Below are positions 9,867 to 18,191 of a stretch of 34,873 nucleotides of DNA, in pieces (position 1 is the first letter of the stretch; every line of letters begins with the position of its first letter). Source of the stretch: Planctomyces sp. (lineage in GTDB: Bacteria > Planctomycetota > Planctomycetia > Planctomycetales > Planctomycetaceae); assembly GCA_027483405.1 (NCBI GenBank), contig JAIXUU010000379.1:1-34873 (forward strand), given 5' to 3'. Position numbers and translations under genes: made by a program. A model generated the notes under the pieces. The model searched no databases and had not been told where the DNA came from. It saw only the letters and a program-made list of their open reading frames with translations.

Positions 9867-10607
9867 CTATCTGTTGCTAGACTCTGCCGTACTCTCTCCT
9901 GCCGTCTGAAATTTTTCCCAGAGCAGCGGGTTCATGAAAGGCTTCCAGTCGCTGGGCAGCGGAGCGTAAATCGTGAGCGGTTGCTTCTGAACCGGGTGCT
10001 CAAAGGTCAGCGACCGGGCATGCAGGGCAATCATCTTGCCGAGCGGAGTTTTTGAACCATAGCGGAGATCGCCGAGGATAGGGGCACCTGCATAGGCCAG
10101 TTGAACACGAATCTGGTGGCTGCGCCCAGTCATCGGCTGCACTTCAACCAAAGTTCGTGTTCCCTCAGGCGTTACCAGCGTTTCGAGTTGACGATACCTG
10201 AGCTTTGCCTGCTTGGCACCGGGCGTTTGAGCGGATGTCACTCGGGTATGATTTCGCTCCTGGTCTTTGATTAACCAGTCGACGATTTCTCCCGCTGCTG
10301 GGTTTAGCTGGCCTTCCACGATTGCCAGATAGGTTTTCTCGGGTTCACGCTCGCGGAACTGTGCCGAAAGCCTTGAGGCGGCTTTCGACGTTTTTGCCAA
10401 CAGCAGCACGCCGGAAACTGGCCGATCAAGTCGATGAACGAGTCCCACATAGACGTTGCCGGGCTTCTGATGACGAATTTTCAAGTCGTCCATGGCCAAT
10501 TGCACCATGTTTTCGTCACCAGTTTCGTCACTCATCGTCAAGATACCAGCCGGTTTCTCGACGACCAGGCAATGATTGTCCTCGAAGAGAATGTGCCATC
10601 GCTTCAT
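9867..10607 (-). CDS. RluA-family RNA pseudouridine synthase
   Basis: The 246-residue protein isomerises specific uridines to pseudouridine in rRNA or tRNA. The family motif VHRLDRPVSGVLLLAK carries the catalytic Asp (D61). Other conserved segments are VVEKPAGI near the N-terminus, EKTYLAIVEG (about 90-99), TGRSHQIRVQL (about 160-170) and GDLRYGS. There is no N-terminal S4 domain, so it is the short RluA/TruC-like form rather than RluC or RluD. The exact RNA target cannot be told from sequence. The upstream SGNH gene on the same strand ends 106 bp before it, with a hairpin in the gap, so separate transcription is likely. Confidence 0.92.
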   Translation of the reverse strand: MKRWHILFEDNHCLVVEKPAGILTMSDETGDENMVQLAMDDLKIRHQKPGNVYVGLVHRLDRPVSGVLLLAKTSKAASRLSAQFREREPEKTYLAIVEGQLNPAAGEIVDWLIKDQERNHTRVTSAQTPGAKQAKLRYRQLETLVTPEGTRTLVEVQPMTGRSHQIRVQLAYAGAPILGDLRYGSKTPLGKMIALHARSLTFEHPVQKQPLTIYAPLPSDWKPFMNPLLWEKFQTAGESTAESSNR

Positions 10608-10677
10608 GCCGGTTGCTGCTTTCGCGGGAAGAATTCGATTGCGCGAGAAAGATCGACTGACGTTTCACTGATCCGGC

Positions 10678-10715
10678 AATTCACCCAAGGTGCCCTGCAA
10701 TGTAGGGCGTGAATT
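10678..10715 (-). terminator. Hairpin at the end of the SGNH hydrolase gene
   Basis: A two-part stem pairs AATTCAC (10678-10684) with GTGAATT (10709-10715) and GCCCT (10692-10696) with AGGGC (10704-10708). The outer arm overlaps the stop codon of the minus-strand SGNH gene. There is no T-tract, so termination is a weak inference. Confidence 0.35.
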
Positions 10716-12081
10716 ATCGAAGCTCAATGACCCAGTTGATGATCACCGGCAGTCTCTGGACTTCGATAACTGTCGCAAGTTGAGCGAGCTGATCAGCAAC
10801 GGCTTCCGGCGTTTCTTCGGGTTTCGGTGGTGTCTCTTTTGGGGGTGCGAAGGATCGCCGCCACGCCTGATACTCAATCTTTCGCCGGCTCGCCACTGCC
10901 TGATGCAGCTTTTCAGCACGAGCCTTCAGTGGTGGAATTCCCAGATTTGGCAGATTGATCCCATCGCGCAACTGGCCCAGCGTTCCCAGCCAGACTTCAT
11001 CATTATTGGCTGTCAGTCGAATCTGTCGATCATCGGGTTCGTCGTCGAGTTCTGAAAGATCGGCCTGCCAGGCAGGCTGGGGGAGGTGACCTTCTTCACG
11101 GTGCCAGGCGAGAAGTTTCTCATCGACATCAGGAATAAACCACGGCACGTTTTCTGTGGTGGACGCTCTGTAAATCGTCTCGGAATTGCCAGGGACAAAA
11201 ACTCGTTCGACATCGGGCTGCTGCAGGCTGAGCATCTTCGCGGCAGTCATCGCCATTAACCAGTGGCCAGTCGTATTCGGGTGGACGGCATCAGGTGCTA
11301 AATGAAACGAAACGTCGTCTTCCCGGCGCCTGGCCAGCCAATCATTCATCGAACTGTGGAGATCCCCCACATGGACATGATCACGCTCGCTGAGAGTCAG
11401 CAGCCATTGTGAGTAAGCCCCCAAAGTGTCGTCGTAATTCAGGTAAGGGAACCGATAGCCAAAATGTGTGGCCTTCTGGTCGCTGGCCTTTCGCTGATAA
11501 GGATCAAAAGGTGGCGGCGTGAGAATAATCACATCTTCCGCGAGAGCTTCTCTAAAGCTGCGATCCAGCATCGAGAGCACACCATCGCGATAAGCAAAGA
11601 ATCGGTTCCAGTCGAACGGATGGTAAATGCCATCGTTCATGCCAAAGCAACTCACAATAATCGCAGGCTTCAGCGGAGGAAGATCGCGCGTGAATCGATC
11701 CAGAGCGCATGGCCTGGGTGGTTTGTGATCAGCTTCTGTCAGGCCCGAAAGTGTTTCGCTGCTGATGCCGCGATTGTAAATGCGGCCTTTCCACTCGGGC
11801 CTTGAAGCCAACAGCCATGTTTCAACCAGATCGACATACTGGCCACCTTGAGTGATGCTGTCTCCGTAGAACACGATCACGTCGTGCTCTTCGACATCGA
11901 CCTGGGCCATCGCCGACTGTCCGATCATCCAGCTGGCCAGCAGGATGGCACACAGTCGGGAACTGATCGTCAACAGGCGGCGTGCCAACGACTGGCAGGG
12001 AGCTCGCCGGCGGCCCGATATCCGCAATGATCGCTGAGTTCTTGTTGTCTGTAGGACTGAAGAGTCAATCGCTGGGTGCAT
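10714..12081 (-). CDS. Exported SGNH/GDSL-type hydrolase
   Basis: The protein has 455 residues from the ATG at 12081, which has GAGAG 7 nt upstream; a GTG at 12114 would add 11 residues. A positively charged N-terminus is followed by a hydrophobic stretch (LCAILLASWMIGQSAMAQ) that suggests export. The SGNH fold is shown by block I, FYGDSITQGG (catalytic Ser, about residue 75), block III, FGMNDGI (Asn), and block V, APDAVHPNTTGH with the Asp-x-x-His pair. These enzymes are esterases or deacetylases, often acting on carbohydrates or lipids; the substrate is not deducible. The C-terminal third (from about residue 310) lies beyond the SGNH core, has coiled-coil-like charged stretches and a KETPPKPEETPE linker, and carries no recognised domain. 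Confidence 0.85.
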   Translation of the reverse strand: MHPAIDSSVLQTTRTQRSLRISGRRRAPCQSLARRLLTISSRLCAILLASWMIGQSAMAQVDVEEHDVIVFYGDSITQGGQYVDLVETWLLASRPEWKGRIYNRGISSETLSGLTEADHKPPRPCALDRFTRDLPPLKPAIIVSCFGMNDGIYHPFDWNRFFAYRDGVLSMLDRSFREALAEDVIILTPPPFDPYQRKASDQKATHFGYRFPYLNYDDTLGAYSQWLLTLSERDHVHVGDLHSSMNDWLARRREDDVSFHLAPDAVHPNTTGHWLMAMTAAKMLSLQQPDVERVFVPGNSETIYRASTTENVPWFIPDVDEKLLAWHREEGHLPQPAWQADLSELDDEPDDRQIRLTANNDEVWLGTLGQLRDGINLPNLGIPPLKARAEKLHQAVASRRKIEYQAWRRSFAPPKETPPKPEETPEAVADQLAQLATVIEVQRLPVIINWVIELR

Positions 12082-12307
12082 ATTCAGGCTCTCGAATCGA
12101 GGGTTGATAACCACGACATAGTCTTCTGGGGAACTCTCATTGTGCCGTGTCAGTTATGGGTGATCCAGTCTCAGATAGCCATTGAAACTCATCAGAGAAG
12201 CACAGGATTTTCCCTTAATCTTCATTGATGAGGAATACTATGTCATGTAGTGAAGGATCAGACCATCAGAAAGTCGTCGACTTCTGGTCGATGGAAAGGG
12301 ATTAGCG

Positions 12308-13474
12308 ATGTCCCATCTGGTATTCAGCCTGGCGGGTGAAGGACGTGGCCACGCAGTGCGAGTCCGCACTCTTCTTGAACGACTCAAGCACGAACATCGA
12401 ATCACCGTCTTTGCCCCCGATCAGGCGTTTGAGTTCTTATCGCCACTCTACCACAGAGCCAAAGATCGAGTGCAGATTGAGCGTATCCCTGGGCTGCGAT
12501 TTCATTATACGAATTCGCGGATGGATGTCAGTCGCTCCATCTGGGAAGGGTTGAAGTATGCAGCTGTCACCATGCCCTCTATTGTGAGAAAAATCCGTTC
12601 ATTCATTGATCGCGAGCAGCCTGATCTGGCCATCATCGATTTTGAGCCAGCACTTTCGCGTGCTGCATACAAATCGGGATTACCGACGATGATCCTCGAT
12701 CATCAGCACGTGTTGAGGGCCTGCGATTTCTCGATGTTGCCCAGGGATTTGCAATGGCACGCTTCTTCCATGAGTTGGGCTGTCTGGGCGTTCTACGCTC
12801 CAGCCGAACGCACTTTGGCTTCGTCGTTTTATACGCCGCCACTCAAGCCCGAGTTTTCCTTCGTGAAGCAGGTCGGGCCCCTTTTACGAAGGGAAGTCAC
12901 TGAGCGTCGCACTTCGCGAGAAGGTTTTGTCCTGTCGTATCTCAGGCCGCAAACACCGGCTGCCACTCTCGATGTTCTCAAAAGTTTGCCTTGCCCCGTC
13001 AAAGTCTATGGCCTCGGCGAGCAGCCTTCTCAGGATAATCTCGTCTTTTCGCCGATTCACGAGTCGCGATTTCTGGACGATCTGGCATCGTGCCGGGCAG
13101 TCATCAGTGCCGCAGGAAACCAATTGTGCGGCGAAGCTCTCTATCTCGGTAAACCCATGCTGACCTTGCCGGAGAGCCAGCATTTCGAACAGCGGATCAA
13201 CGCCTGGTTTCTGCGGGAAATGGGTGCTGGCGATACCTGTGAACTGGAATCTTTCTCAACAAAGAAACTGCTGCAGTTCTGGGAGCAGTTGCCGGAGTTT
13301 GAGCAAGCCGCAGAACGATATCGTGGTAAAAATGACGGCACACCAATCGTTCTGGCTGAGATCGATGACATGCTTCGCAAGCATGCACCCGCAGTACGCC
13401 TCCCCGATCCTCAATGGCCCAACCGCAATCTTGCGACAGCCAAAACACTCGTTAAGCCTCAGCTATCAACGTAA
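12308..13474 (+). CDS. Glycosyltransferase, GT-B fold (MGT/MurG-like)
   Basis: The 388-residue protein has the N-terminal GT-B signature FSLAGEGRGHAVRVRTLLE, typical of MurG-like and UGT-like glycosyltransferases acting at membranes. The C-terminal sugar-nucleotide domain carries SRFLDDLASCRAVISAAGN and GEALYLGKPMLTLPESQHFEQ, where the conserved Glu and Gln/Asn contact the nucleotide sugar. No transmembrane segment is visible. The length and the SLAGEGRGH start resemble an uncharacterised bacterial family (Glyco_trans_1_3-like), so donor and acceptor are unknown. GGAAAGGG lies about 7 nt before the ATG. It converges on an SDR gene only 22 bp away and has no obvious partner. Confidence 0.8.
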   Translation: MSHLVFSLAGEGRGHAVRVRTLLERLKHEHRITVFAPDQAFEFLSPLYHRAKDRVQIERIPGLRFHYTNSRMDVSRSIWEGLKYAAVTMPSIVRKIRSFIDREQPDLAIIDFEPALSRAAYKSGLPTMILDHQHVLRACDFSMLPRDLQWHASSMSWAVWAFYAPAERTLASSFYTPPLKPEFSFVKQVGPLLRREVTERRTSREGFVLSYLRPQTPAATLDVLKSLPCPVKVYGLGEQPSQDNLVFSPIHESRFLDDLASCRAVISAAGNQLCGEALYLGKPMLTLPESQHFEQRINAWFLREMGAGDTCELESFSTKKLLQFWEQLPEFEQAAERYRGKNDGTPIVLAEIDDMLRKHAPAVRLPDPQWPNRNLATAKTLVKPQLST

Positions 13475-13496
13475 ACGATCGAGATTGCACAGTTCG

Positions 13497-14264
13497 CTAA
13501 TAATCCAGTGCTGCCCCGCCATCGGCCTCTATGGCCTGTCCAGTGAGAAAGCTGGAGTCCTCTGTTGCCAGAAAGAGGGCGATTTTTCCGATTTCCTCCG
13601 AAGTGGCCATCCGTCCCAAGGGTTGTAGCCGGGCCACTCGCTCGAGAGCCGCTTCCGGATCGGGAAGAGAAGCGGCCCATGTTCTCATAAGTGGTGTATC
13701 GACGTTACTGGGAAGGATCGCATTCACCCGCACCCCATCGCGTGCCAGTTCCAGAGCCAGAGATTTGGTGAAGCTCACCTGGGCACCCTTCGAAGCCGCA
13801 TACGCGGTTGAGTTTTCCTGACCAAGGACTGCCGTCATCGATGAGATATTGATGATCGTGCCGCGAGTCTTTTTGAGTTCCTCAACGACCGCCTGACTGG
13901 CGGCGAACGTGGCAATAAAGTTGATTCGCAGCACCTGCTCGACCAGTTCCAGAGATGTTTCGGCAATCGTCAAGGCAGGAGGATGGATCCCTGCATTGTT
14001 GATCAGGCAATCCAGGCGACCAAAACGTTGGATACCAGCCTGGATCGCATTCCGCAGTTGGGGTGTATCTGCCACATCGCAGACAATCGGCCACACCTGC
14101 TCACGTTGTGCAGGAACCAGGCTTTCGAGCCATTTCTCCAGTGCAGTCTGATCGCGATCCAACGAGATGACTCTCGCTCCTTCGTCCAGAAATACCTGGG
14201 CACAGCCAGCACCAATCCCAGCCGCGCTGCCAGTGATCAAAACAACACGGTTCTGAAATCGCAT
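13497..14264 (-). CDS. Short-chain dehydrogenase/reductase (classical SDR)
   Basis: The 255-residue NAD(P)-dependent oxidoreductase has a Rossmann fold with TGSAAGIG (residues 11-18) for cofactor binding and an acidic residue after beta-2 (SLDRD) that favours NAD over NADP. NNAG is at 89-92, and the catalytic set is S141/S142, Y155 and K159 (YAASK). The C-terminus GQAIEADGGAALDY follows the classical SDR pattern with the substrate loop before it. Substrate unknown. AGGAAGA lies 6 nt before the ATG, supporting the start. It is divergent from the bestrophin gene, with 278 bp between them that contain a weak hairpin (GAAATGG 14369-14375, CCATTTC 14381-14387). Confidence 0.93.
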   Translation of the reverse strand: MRFQNRVVLITGSAAGIGAGCAQVFLDEGARVISLDRDQTALEKWLESLVPAQREQVWPIVCDVADTPQLRNAIQAGIQRFGRLDCLINNAGIHPPALTIAETSLELVEQVLRINFIATFAASQAVVEELKKTRGTIINISSMTAVLGQENSTAYAASKGAQVSFTKSLALELARDGVRVNAILPSNVDTPLMRTWAASLPDPEAALERVARLQPLGRMATSEEIGKIALFLATEDSSFLTGQAIEADGGAALDY

Positions 14265-14542
14265 GGGAATCTTCCTGATGGTCGATCAATGGGTTGTCGC
14301 TTGCCATGTCTCGAAATGACAACAGAGAAGGACTATCCCGTTCGCCATAATTTGGCTACACCTTTTCTGAAATGGATGAACCATTTCGAGTGGATGCCTG
14401 CCGGTGGTTACTTCCTTCTTGACTGTTGGCTTGAGGCTTGCTGGCGAAAACGAGCCTTATTGCTGATAAGCTCGGAGATTAATTCAAAACAAAACTCACA
14501 GCGGCATCTGAGCAACCTGAAGTCCTGGAGCAAAACTCCTTC

Positions 14543-15454
14543 ATGATCGAATACAACCGTTATAGCTGGTGGAAGACGGCATTTTCATTTCGCGGAACGG
14601 CCTTGCCCCGGGCTGGCTGGCGTGTCCTCACCTGTGTGCTCTATGCACTGCTTGTGCAGGCCACATTTGAACTGGGAAGTGATCTCCAGTTGTATGATGA
14701 ACAGCGATTTCTAGGAATCGATCCTGTGGGGCATGCAGTGGTTGGTTCGCTCCTGGGATTCCTGATTGTCTTCCGCATGAACTCATCGAATAACCGTTAT
14801 TGGGAAGGGCGGTCTCATTGGGGTCAGTTGATCAACAGTTCGCGAAATCTTGTGCGTTTTGGCTGCGAGTATGGCGAGCGAGGTTCAACCCTTTCGAGGT
14901 TAGTGGCCGGGTACGTGATCTCACTGAGGCGGTCATTGCATGGTCAACGCGATACCGAGGAAGTCGATGTTTACCTGCCAGCGGAACTTTGCGAGCAGGT
15001 TTCTCGGTTCGGAAACATTCCCACAGGGGTCACATCGGCCATCAGTCACTGGATTGGCGAGCAGTATCGGAAAGGAAAGCTCGATTCGATGCAGGTTCGC
15101 CACATGGAAGACCAGCTTTCCAAAATGGTCGATGCTCAGGGTGGGTGTGAGAAAATCCAGAAAACACCTTTGCCATTCATCTATGTGGCGATGATCAAGC
15201 AACTGATTCTCGCCTATTTGATCACCTTGCCTCTTGTCTTATGCGAACGCTGTGGCTGGTGGTCTCCTGTGTTAATGTTTGTTGTTTCGCTGGCATTGCT
15301 GGGTATGGAAGAAGCCAGCGTTGAAATTGAAGACCCCTTTGGTTCCGATGGCAATTGCCTCGATCTCGAAGCGTTGACATTGACCATCGCTCGTGATGCC
15401 GGTCAGTTGGCACTGTTCAAACCCGTCTTTGTATGTGACGATCAGCACGATTAA
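14543..15454 (+). CDS. Bestrophin-family anion channel (UPF0187)
   Basis: The 303-residue membrane protein matches bacterial bestrophins, pentameric channels for chloride, bicarbonate or other ions. The N-terminal SWWKTAFSFRGTALP and following helix (VLTCVLYALLVQATFE), the second helix around AVVGSLLGFLIVFRMNSSNNRYWEGR, and the conserved C-terminal signature EEASVEIEDPFGSDGNCLDLE are diagnostic. KTPLPFIYVAMIKQ and the hydrophobic run LILAYLITLPLVL form the second membrane pair. Its stop codon TAA overlaps by 1 nt an ATG in frame with the carbonic anhydrase gene, so the two genes are almost certainly co-transcribed. A bicarbonate or anion conductance linked to carbonic anhydrase is the likely role (inference). 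Confidence 0.88.
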   Translation: MIEYNRYSWWKTAFSFRGTALPRAGWRVLTCVLYALLVQATFELGSDLQLYDEQRFLGIDPVGHAVVGSLLGFLIVFRMNSSNNRYWEGRSHWGQLINSSRNLVRFGCEYGERGSTLSRLVAGYVISLRRSLHGQRDTEEVDVYLPAELCEQVSRFGNIPTGVTSAISHWIGEQYRKGKLDSMQVRHMEDQLSKMVDAQGGCEKIQKTPLPFIYVAMIKQLILAYLITLPLVLCERCGWWSPVLMFVVSLALLGMEEASVEIEDPFGSDGNCLDLEALTLTIARDAGQLALFKPVFVCDDQHD

Positions 15455-15495
15455 TGCAGGGATGTCATTCATCACCTCCCCGGAAAGTTTTGAAA

Positions 15496-16389
15496 ATGGA
15501 TTTGATTTATCGGTATGACCCGTATGCACCCGTGACTCCACGGCAGATTCCCACCACCGAAGCAGCTGTGAATCATCTGCTCGAAGGGAATTCACGGTTC
15601 ATACAATTTGTGCGGCAGATGCAGAAGCACACACTGGATCCTTCTCTTAAAGATCCTATTGTCATGCCCATCAGCCCTGTAGCGATGGGGCTGCCATTGT
15701 TCGAAGGAGCCGTGTTGACCCAGGCTCCTTTTGCTGTAGTACTGGGTTGTTCAGATGCCCGCGTGCCGACAGAACAGATTTTCGATCAGTCTTTCAATGA
15801 TCTGTTTGTGCTCCGTATTGCCGGGAACGTCCTGGGGTCTGAATGCCTGGGGTCTTTGCATTATGCGGTGAAAGCCCTGGGCGAAAGCCTGAAGGTGGTT
15901 GTCGTCATGGGTCATTCCAAATGCGGAGCCGTCACGGCTGCGGTCGATACGTATCTTTCACCAGAAGGGTATGCCGACATCGCGTATACGTTCCCATTAC
16001 GAACACTGGTCGATCAGATTCAGATCGCTGTCCGGGGTGCGGCTCGTGCGCTCGAGCAGTACTCACCGATCTTCCAGCACAACCCGGAACTGCATCGTTC
16101 GTTCCTTGTGGCTGTGACGTCGTACATCAACAGTTCGATTACGGCTCTTGAACTGCAGCGAGAACTCAAACTGCGAGTCAAGAATCCGCCACAGGTGAAG
16201 TTTGGCATCTACGATTTTGATTCGCTGCGTGTTCAGGCTTTGCCACTCGAATCGGGGGCAGCACCTCAGTTACGCGACGCTCCGACATCTCCCGAAGAGC
16301 TGTCTCAGTATTCGAGTGAAGTGGTCGAAGCGCTGTTCAATCTGCCGGATGAAGAGCGTGATAGCTGCCGCTTGACAATGAAGCTGTAA
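15496..16389 (+). CDS. Beta-class carbonic anhydrase
   Basis: The protein of 297 residues from ATG 15496 interconverts CO2 and bicarbonate. The zinc ligands and active site are complete: C85-S-D87-A-R89 and H140-S-K-C143 (GHSKCGA). Between them, IFDQSFNDLFVLRIAGN is the typical core strand. GGAAAG lies 8 nt before this ATG; an in-frame ATG at 15454 overlaps the bestrophin stop and would add 14 residues without a ribosome site. The family core is about 200 residues; an N-terminal segment rich in Pro/Gln/Ile and a C-terminal tail of about 70 residues are extra. No signal peptide is apparent. The pairing with the bestrophin channel suggests coupled inorganic-carbon or pH handling. Confidence 0.93.
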   Translation: MDLIYRYDPYAPVTPRQIPTTEAAVNHLLEGNSRFIQFVRQMQKHTLDPSLKDPIVMPISPVAMGLPLFEGAVLTQAPFAVVLGCSDARVPTEQIFDQSFNDLFVLRIAGNVLGSECLGSLHYAVKALGESLKVVVVMGHSKCGAVTAAVDTYLSPEGYADIAYTFPLRTLVDQIQIAVRGAARALEQYSPIFQHNPELHRSFLVAVTSYINSSITALELQRELKLRVKNPPQVKFGIYDFDSLRVQALPLESGAAPQLRDAPTSPEELSQYSSEVVEALFNLPDEERDSCRLTMKL

Positions 16390-16432
16390 TCGTTCGGGTT
16401 TCGCACATTGTCGCTTCCTGAAGTTCAGTTTC

Positions 16433-16453
16433 GTGCCATGCTTGCGGCTCTGA
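16433..16453. repeat. Left half of a split palindromic repeat (copy C)
   Basis: GTGCCATGCTTGC followed by GGCTCTGA matches the left arm and loop of copies A and B. The right arm is missing here and is found at 16771-16779. The last ten bases (GCGGCTCTGA, 16444-16453) recur exactly at 16761-16770. Confidence 0.6.
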
Positions 16454-16760
16454 ACTGTCTATTGCAAATAACTTTGCCGAAGGTTTATTTGACGCGTGGC
16501 TGGGGTCAAACGTCCTCGTTTGCCCCCAGTTCGTTGGACTCTGATCGTTATTGACGAACGGAGGCAAAAGTCGTGAATGTATGTGTTGGACGCATTTGCG
16601 CTTTAGAACTTGATTGACCAAGGGGCGGATGAAGACATCCGATCCCTGCGACCCGACAGTATGAAAACATTAAGTAGAAAAGTGTAAAGACCACGCCCTT
16701 CCGCAAAGCCTCCAGGGTCGTGCCACCCATGGGTCAGTGAAAAGATATGTGTAATAGACA
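16454..16760. mobile_element. Candidate non-autonomous insertion (MITE-like), 307 bp
   Basis: The segment is flanked by a 10-bp direct repeat GCGGCTCTGA (16444-16453 and 16761-16770). Just inside are inverted ends: TGTCTATTGCA (16456-16466) on the left and TGTAATAGACA (16750-16760) on the right, complementary at 10 of 11 positions. Removing the segment and one copy of the direct repeat restores a perfect palindrome (arms CATGCTTGC and GCAAGCATG, loop GGCTCTGA) with exactly the 9-8-9 layout of copy A at 9751-9776. The interior has no supported gene but several hairpins: 16500-16529, CGGATG/CATCCG at 16626-16641, and ACCCATGGGT at 16725-16734. No transposase is present. Two alternative explanations remain: a composite of unrelated repeats, or a recombined repeat pair. 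Confidence 0.55.
16500..16529. repeat. Hairpin core also found near 34093-34126
   Basis: CTGGGG (16500-16505) pairs with CCCCAG (16524-16529) and CAAACG (16507-16512) with CGTTTG (16517-16522), leaving one mismatch and loop TCCT. The surrounding text, GTGGCTGGGGTCAAA and CCCCCAGTTCGT, closely matches GTGGTTGGGGCCAAA and CCCCCAGTTCGT at 34093-34132, so this is a dispersed repeat. Confidence 0.6.
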
Positions 16761-16782
16761 GCGGCTCTGAGCAAGCATGCCC
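16761..16782. repeat. Right half of the split palindromic repeat (copy C)
   Basis: GCGGCTCTGA followed by GCAAGCATG (16771-16779) gives the loop and right arm missing from 16433-16453. Together with the left half it forms the complete palindrome. Confidence 0.6.
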
Positions 16783-16821
16783 GCTGATACTTTAAGCGAC
16801 ACTAAGCATTCCAACTGAATT

Positions 16822-16847
16822 GACAGTTCGATTGAATTCGAACTGTC
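16822..16847. promoter_or_regulatory. Perfect 10-bp palindrome upstream of the epimerase gene
   Basis: Arms GACAGTTCGA (16822-16831) and TCGAACTGTC (16838-16847) with a 6-nt loop TTGAAT end 36 bp before the ATG of the enolase-family gene; TTT follows. An operator for a dimeric regulator is a fair guess; a terminator of a short upstream transcript is the alternative. No regulator gene is adjacent. Confidence 0.45.
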
Positions 16848-16883
16848 TTTACCTGGATCAATAAACCTTATGAATTGTCACGC

Positions 16884-18062
16884 ATGACCATTGCCAGCCT
16901 GCATGCCTGGATTGTGCGAATTCCCCTCAAGCGGAAGATCACACACGCTTCGCATTCACGGACGGAAACGTTGTCTGTCATTGTTCGCTGCCAGTTGAAG
17001 AGTGGCGAAACCGGCTGGGGGGAAGGCCTTCCTCGAAAGTATGTGACCGGCGAGACAGTGGACGATCTGTGGCCGCTTCTGCGCGAGGCCCAGATGGAGA
17101 GGCAATTGCGAGGTGGCTGGAAAGATCTGGCCGAAGCCATGGCGCTGTGCCGGTCGCTGACGATGGGCCGCCCGGATGATGATCGCCATTGTTTCGGTAA
17201 TTCGATCCGCTGTGCGGTTGAGTTGGCCTTACTCGATGCGGCGTTCCGACAAGCGGGCGAACCACTCTGGAGAATCGCCGAGCTGGCGAAAATCGATGGC
17301 GTGCCTAAGCCTGTGATCCAGCCAGAGCGAATCCGGTACAGTGCCGTTTTCACGTCGATGAATCTTCCTAAATTGATGATTCGTTGTGCCAAACTGCGGT
17401 ACTACCAGTTTGCTGCCGGGAAACTGAAGGTTGGCATTGCGGGCCGTGATGATGTTCAGCAGGCGAGATGGGTTCGTCGATTGTTAGGAGAAAGTTTTGA
17501 TTTGCGGATCGATGCCAACGAAGCCTGGCTTCCCGACCAGTTGGAAGAACGTCTGGAGCGCTTATCCAATCTCGGGATCACGTCGTGCGAGCAACCTGTG
17601 GCTCATGAGCATGTGCAGGCGTTGAGCCATCTGAGAAGACGCATTTCAGTCCCCATTATGCTCGATGAATCGGTTTGCAGCCTCGAAGATGCCCGGCGTG
17701 CGTTGGGTGATGGAACCTGTGATCTGTTCAACCTGCGGCTTTCGAAATGCGGCGGTTTTCTGCCCTCACTCGAAATGGCAGCTTTTGCGAGCAAACATGG
17801 ACTCGGCTATCAGTTGGGTTGCCAGGTGGGTGAGACAGGGATTCTCTCCGCAGCAGGCCGGCAGTTCGCCACGGCCGTCGGAGGAATTCGGCATCATGAA
17901 GGGAGCTTTGATCGATTTCTCGTCAAAGAACCTCTGACAAAAGAAGACCTCACCTTCGGACGCGGCGGCTGGGCACCCAGACTCCATGGTCCTGGCTTGG
18001 GGATCACGGTTGATGAAACAGCCATTCGCCGGGTCTGTGTTGAAGAGGGGCAGATTCTCTAA
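16884..18062 (+). CDS. Enolase-superfamily (muconate-lactonizing-enzyme subgroup) epimerase/racemase-like protein
   Basis: The protein has 392 residues from ATG 16884; a TTG three codons upstream is an alternative. The N-terminal capping domain (about 1-130) is followed by the modified TIM barrel. The metal ligands D210 (DANEAW), E236 (CEQPV) and D261 (LDESV) are present. The catalytic bases fit the MLE subgroup: the K180-L-K182 motif on strand 2 and K288 (LSKCGG) on strand 6. Two opposed lysines allow 1,1-proton transfer, as in dipeptide epimerases, N-acylamino-acid racemase and 4-hydroxyproline-betaine epimerase, or syn-elimination as in o-succinylbenzoate synthase. It precedes a hydroxyproline-type catabolic set by 129 bp on the same strand, which favours an epimerase acting on an amino-acid derivative; the substrate is unproven. 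Confidence 0.85.
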   Translation: MTIASLHAWIVRIPLKRKITHASHSRTETLSVIVRCQLKSGETGWGEGLPRKYVTGETVDDLWPLLREAQMERQLRGGWKDLAEAMALCRSLTMGRPDDDRHCFGNSIRCAVELALLDAAFRQAGEPLWRIAELAKIDGVPKPVIQPERIRYSAVFTSMNLPKLMIRCAKLRYYQFAAGKLKVGIAGRDDVQQARWVRRLLGESFDLRIDANEAWLPDQLEERLERLSNLGITSCEQPVAHEHVQALSHLRRRISVPIMLDESVCSLEDARRALGDGTCDLFNLRLSKCGGFLPSLEMAAFASKHGLGYQLGCQVGETGILSAAGRQFATAVGGIRHHEGSFDRFLVKEPLTKEDLTFGRGGWAPRLHGPGLGITVDETAIRRVCVEEGQIL

Positions 18063-18191
18063 ACGCAGCTTCCAAAAGCTCATACCACAGATTTTGAAAA
18101 TTCCAGTTTGACAACCCTTTTCAGGATGCTTACGCTACTGAAGTTGATTTTTGCACCCAACATCAAAACATCTCCAAGGCAAGGTTTCGTT

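Noticed and set aside
16548-16730. 60-codon minus-strand frame inside the candidate insertion
   Set aside because: Too short and without transposase motifs; it spans hairpins and is more likely a by-product of repeats.
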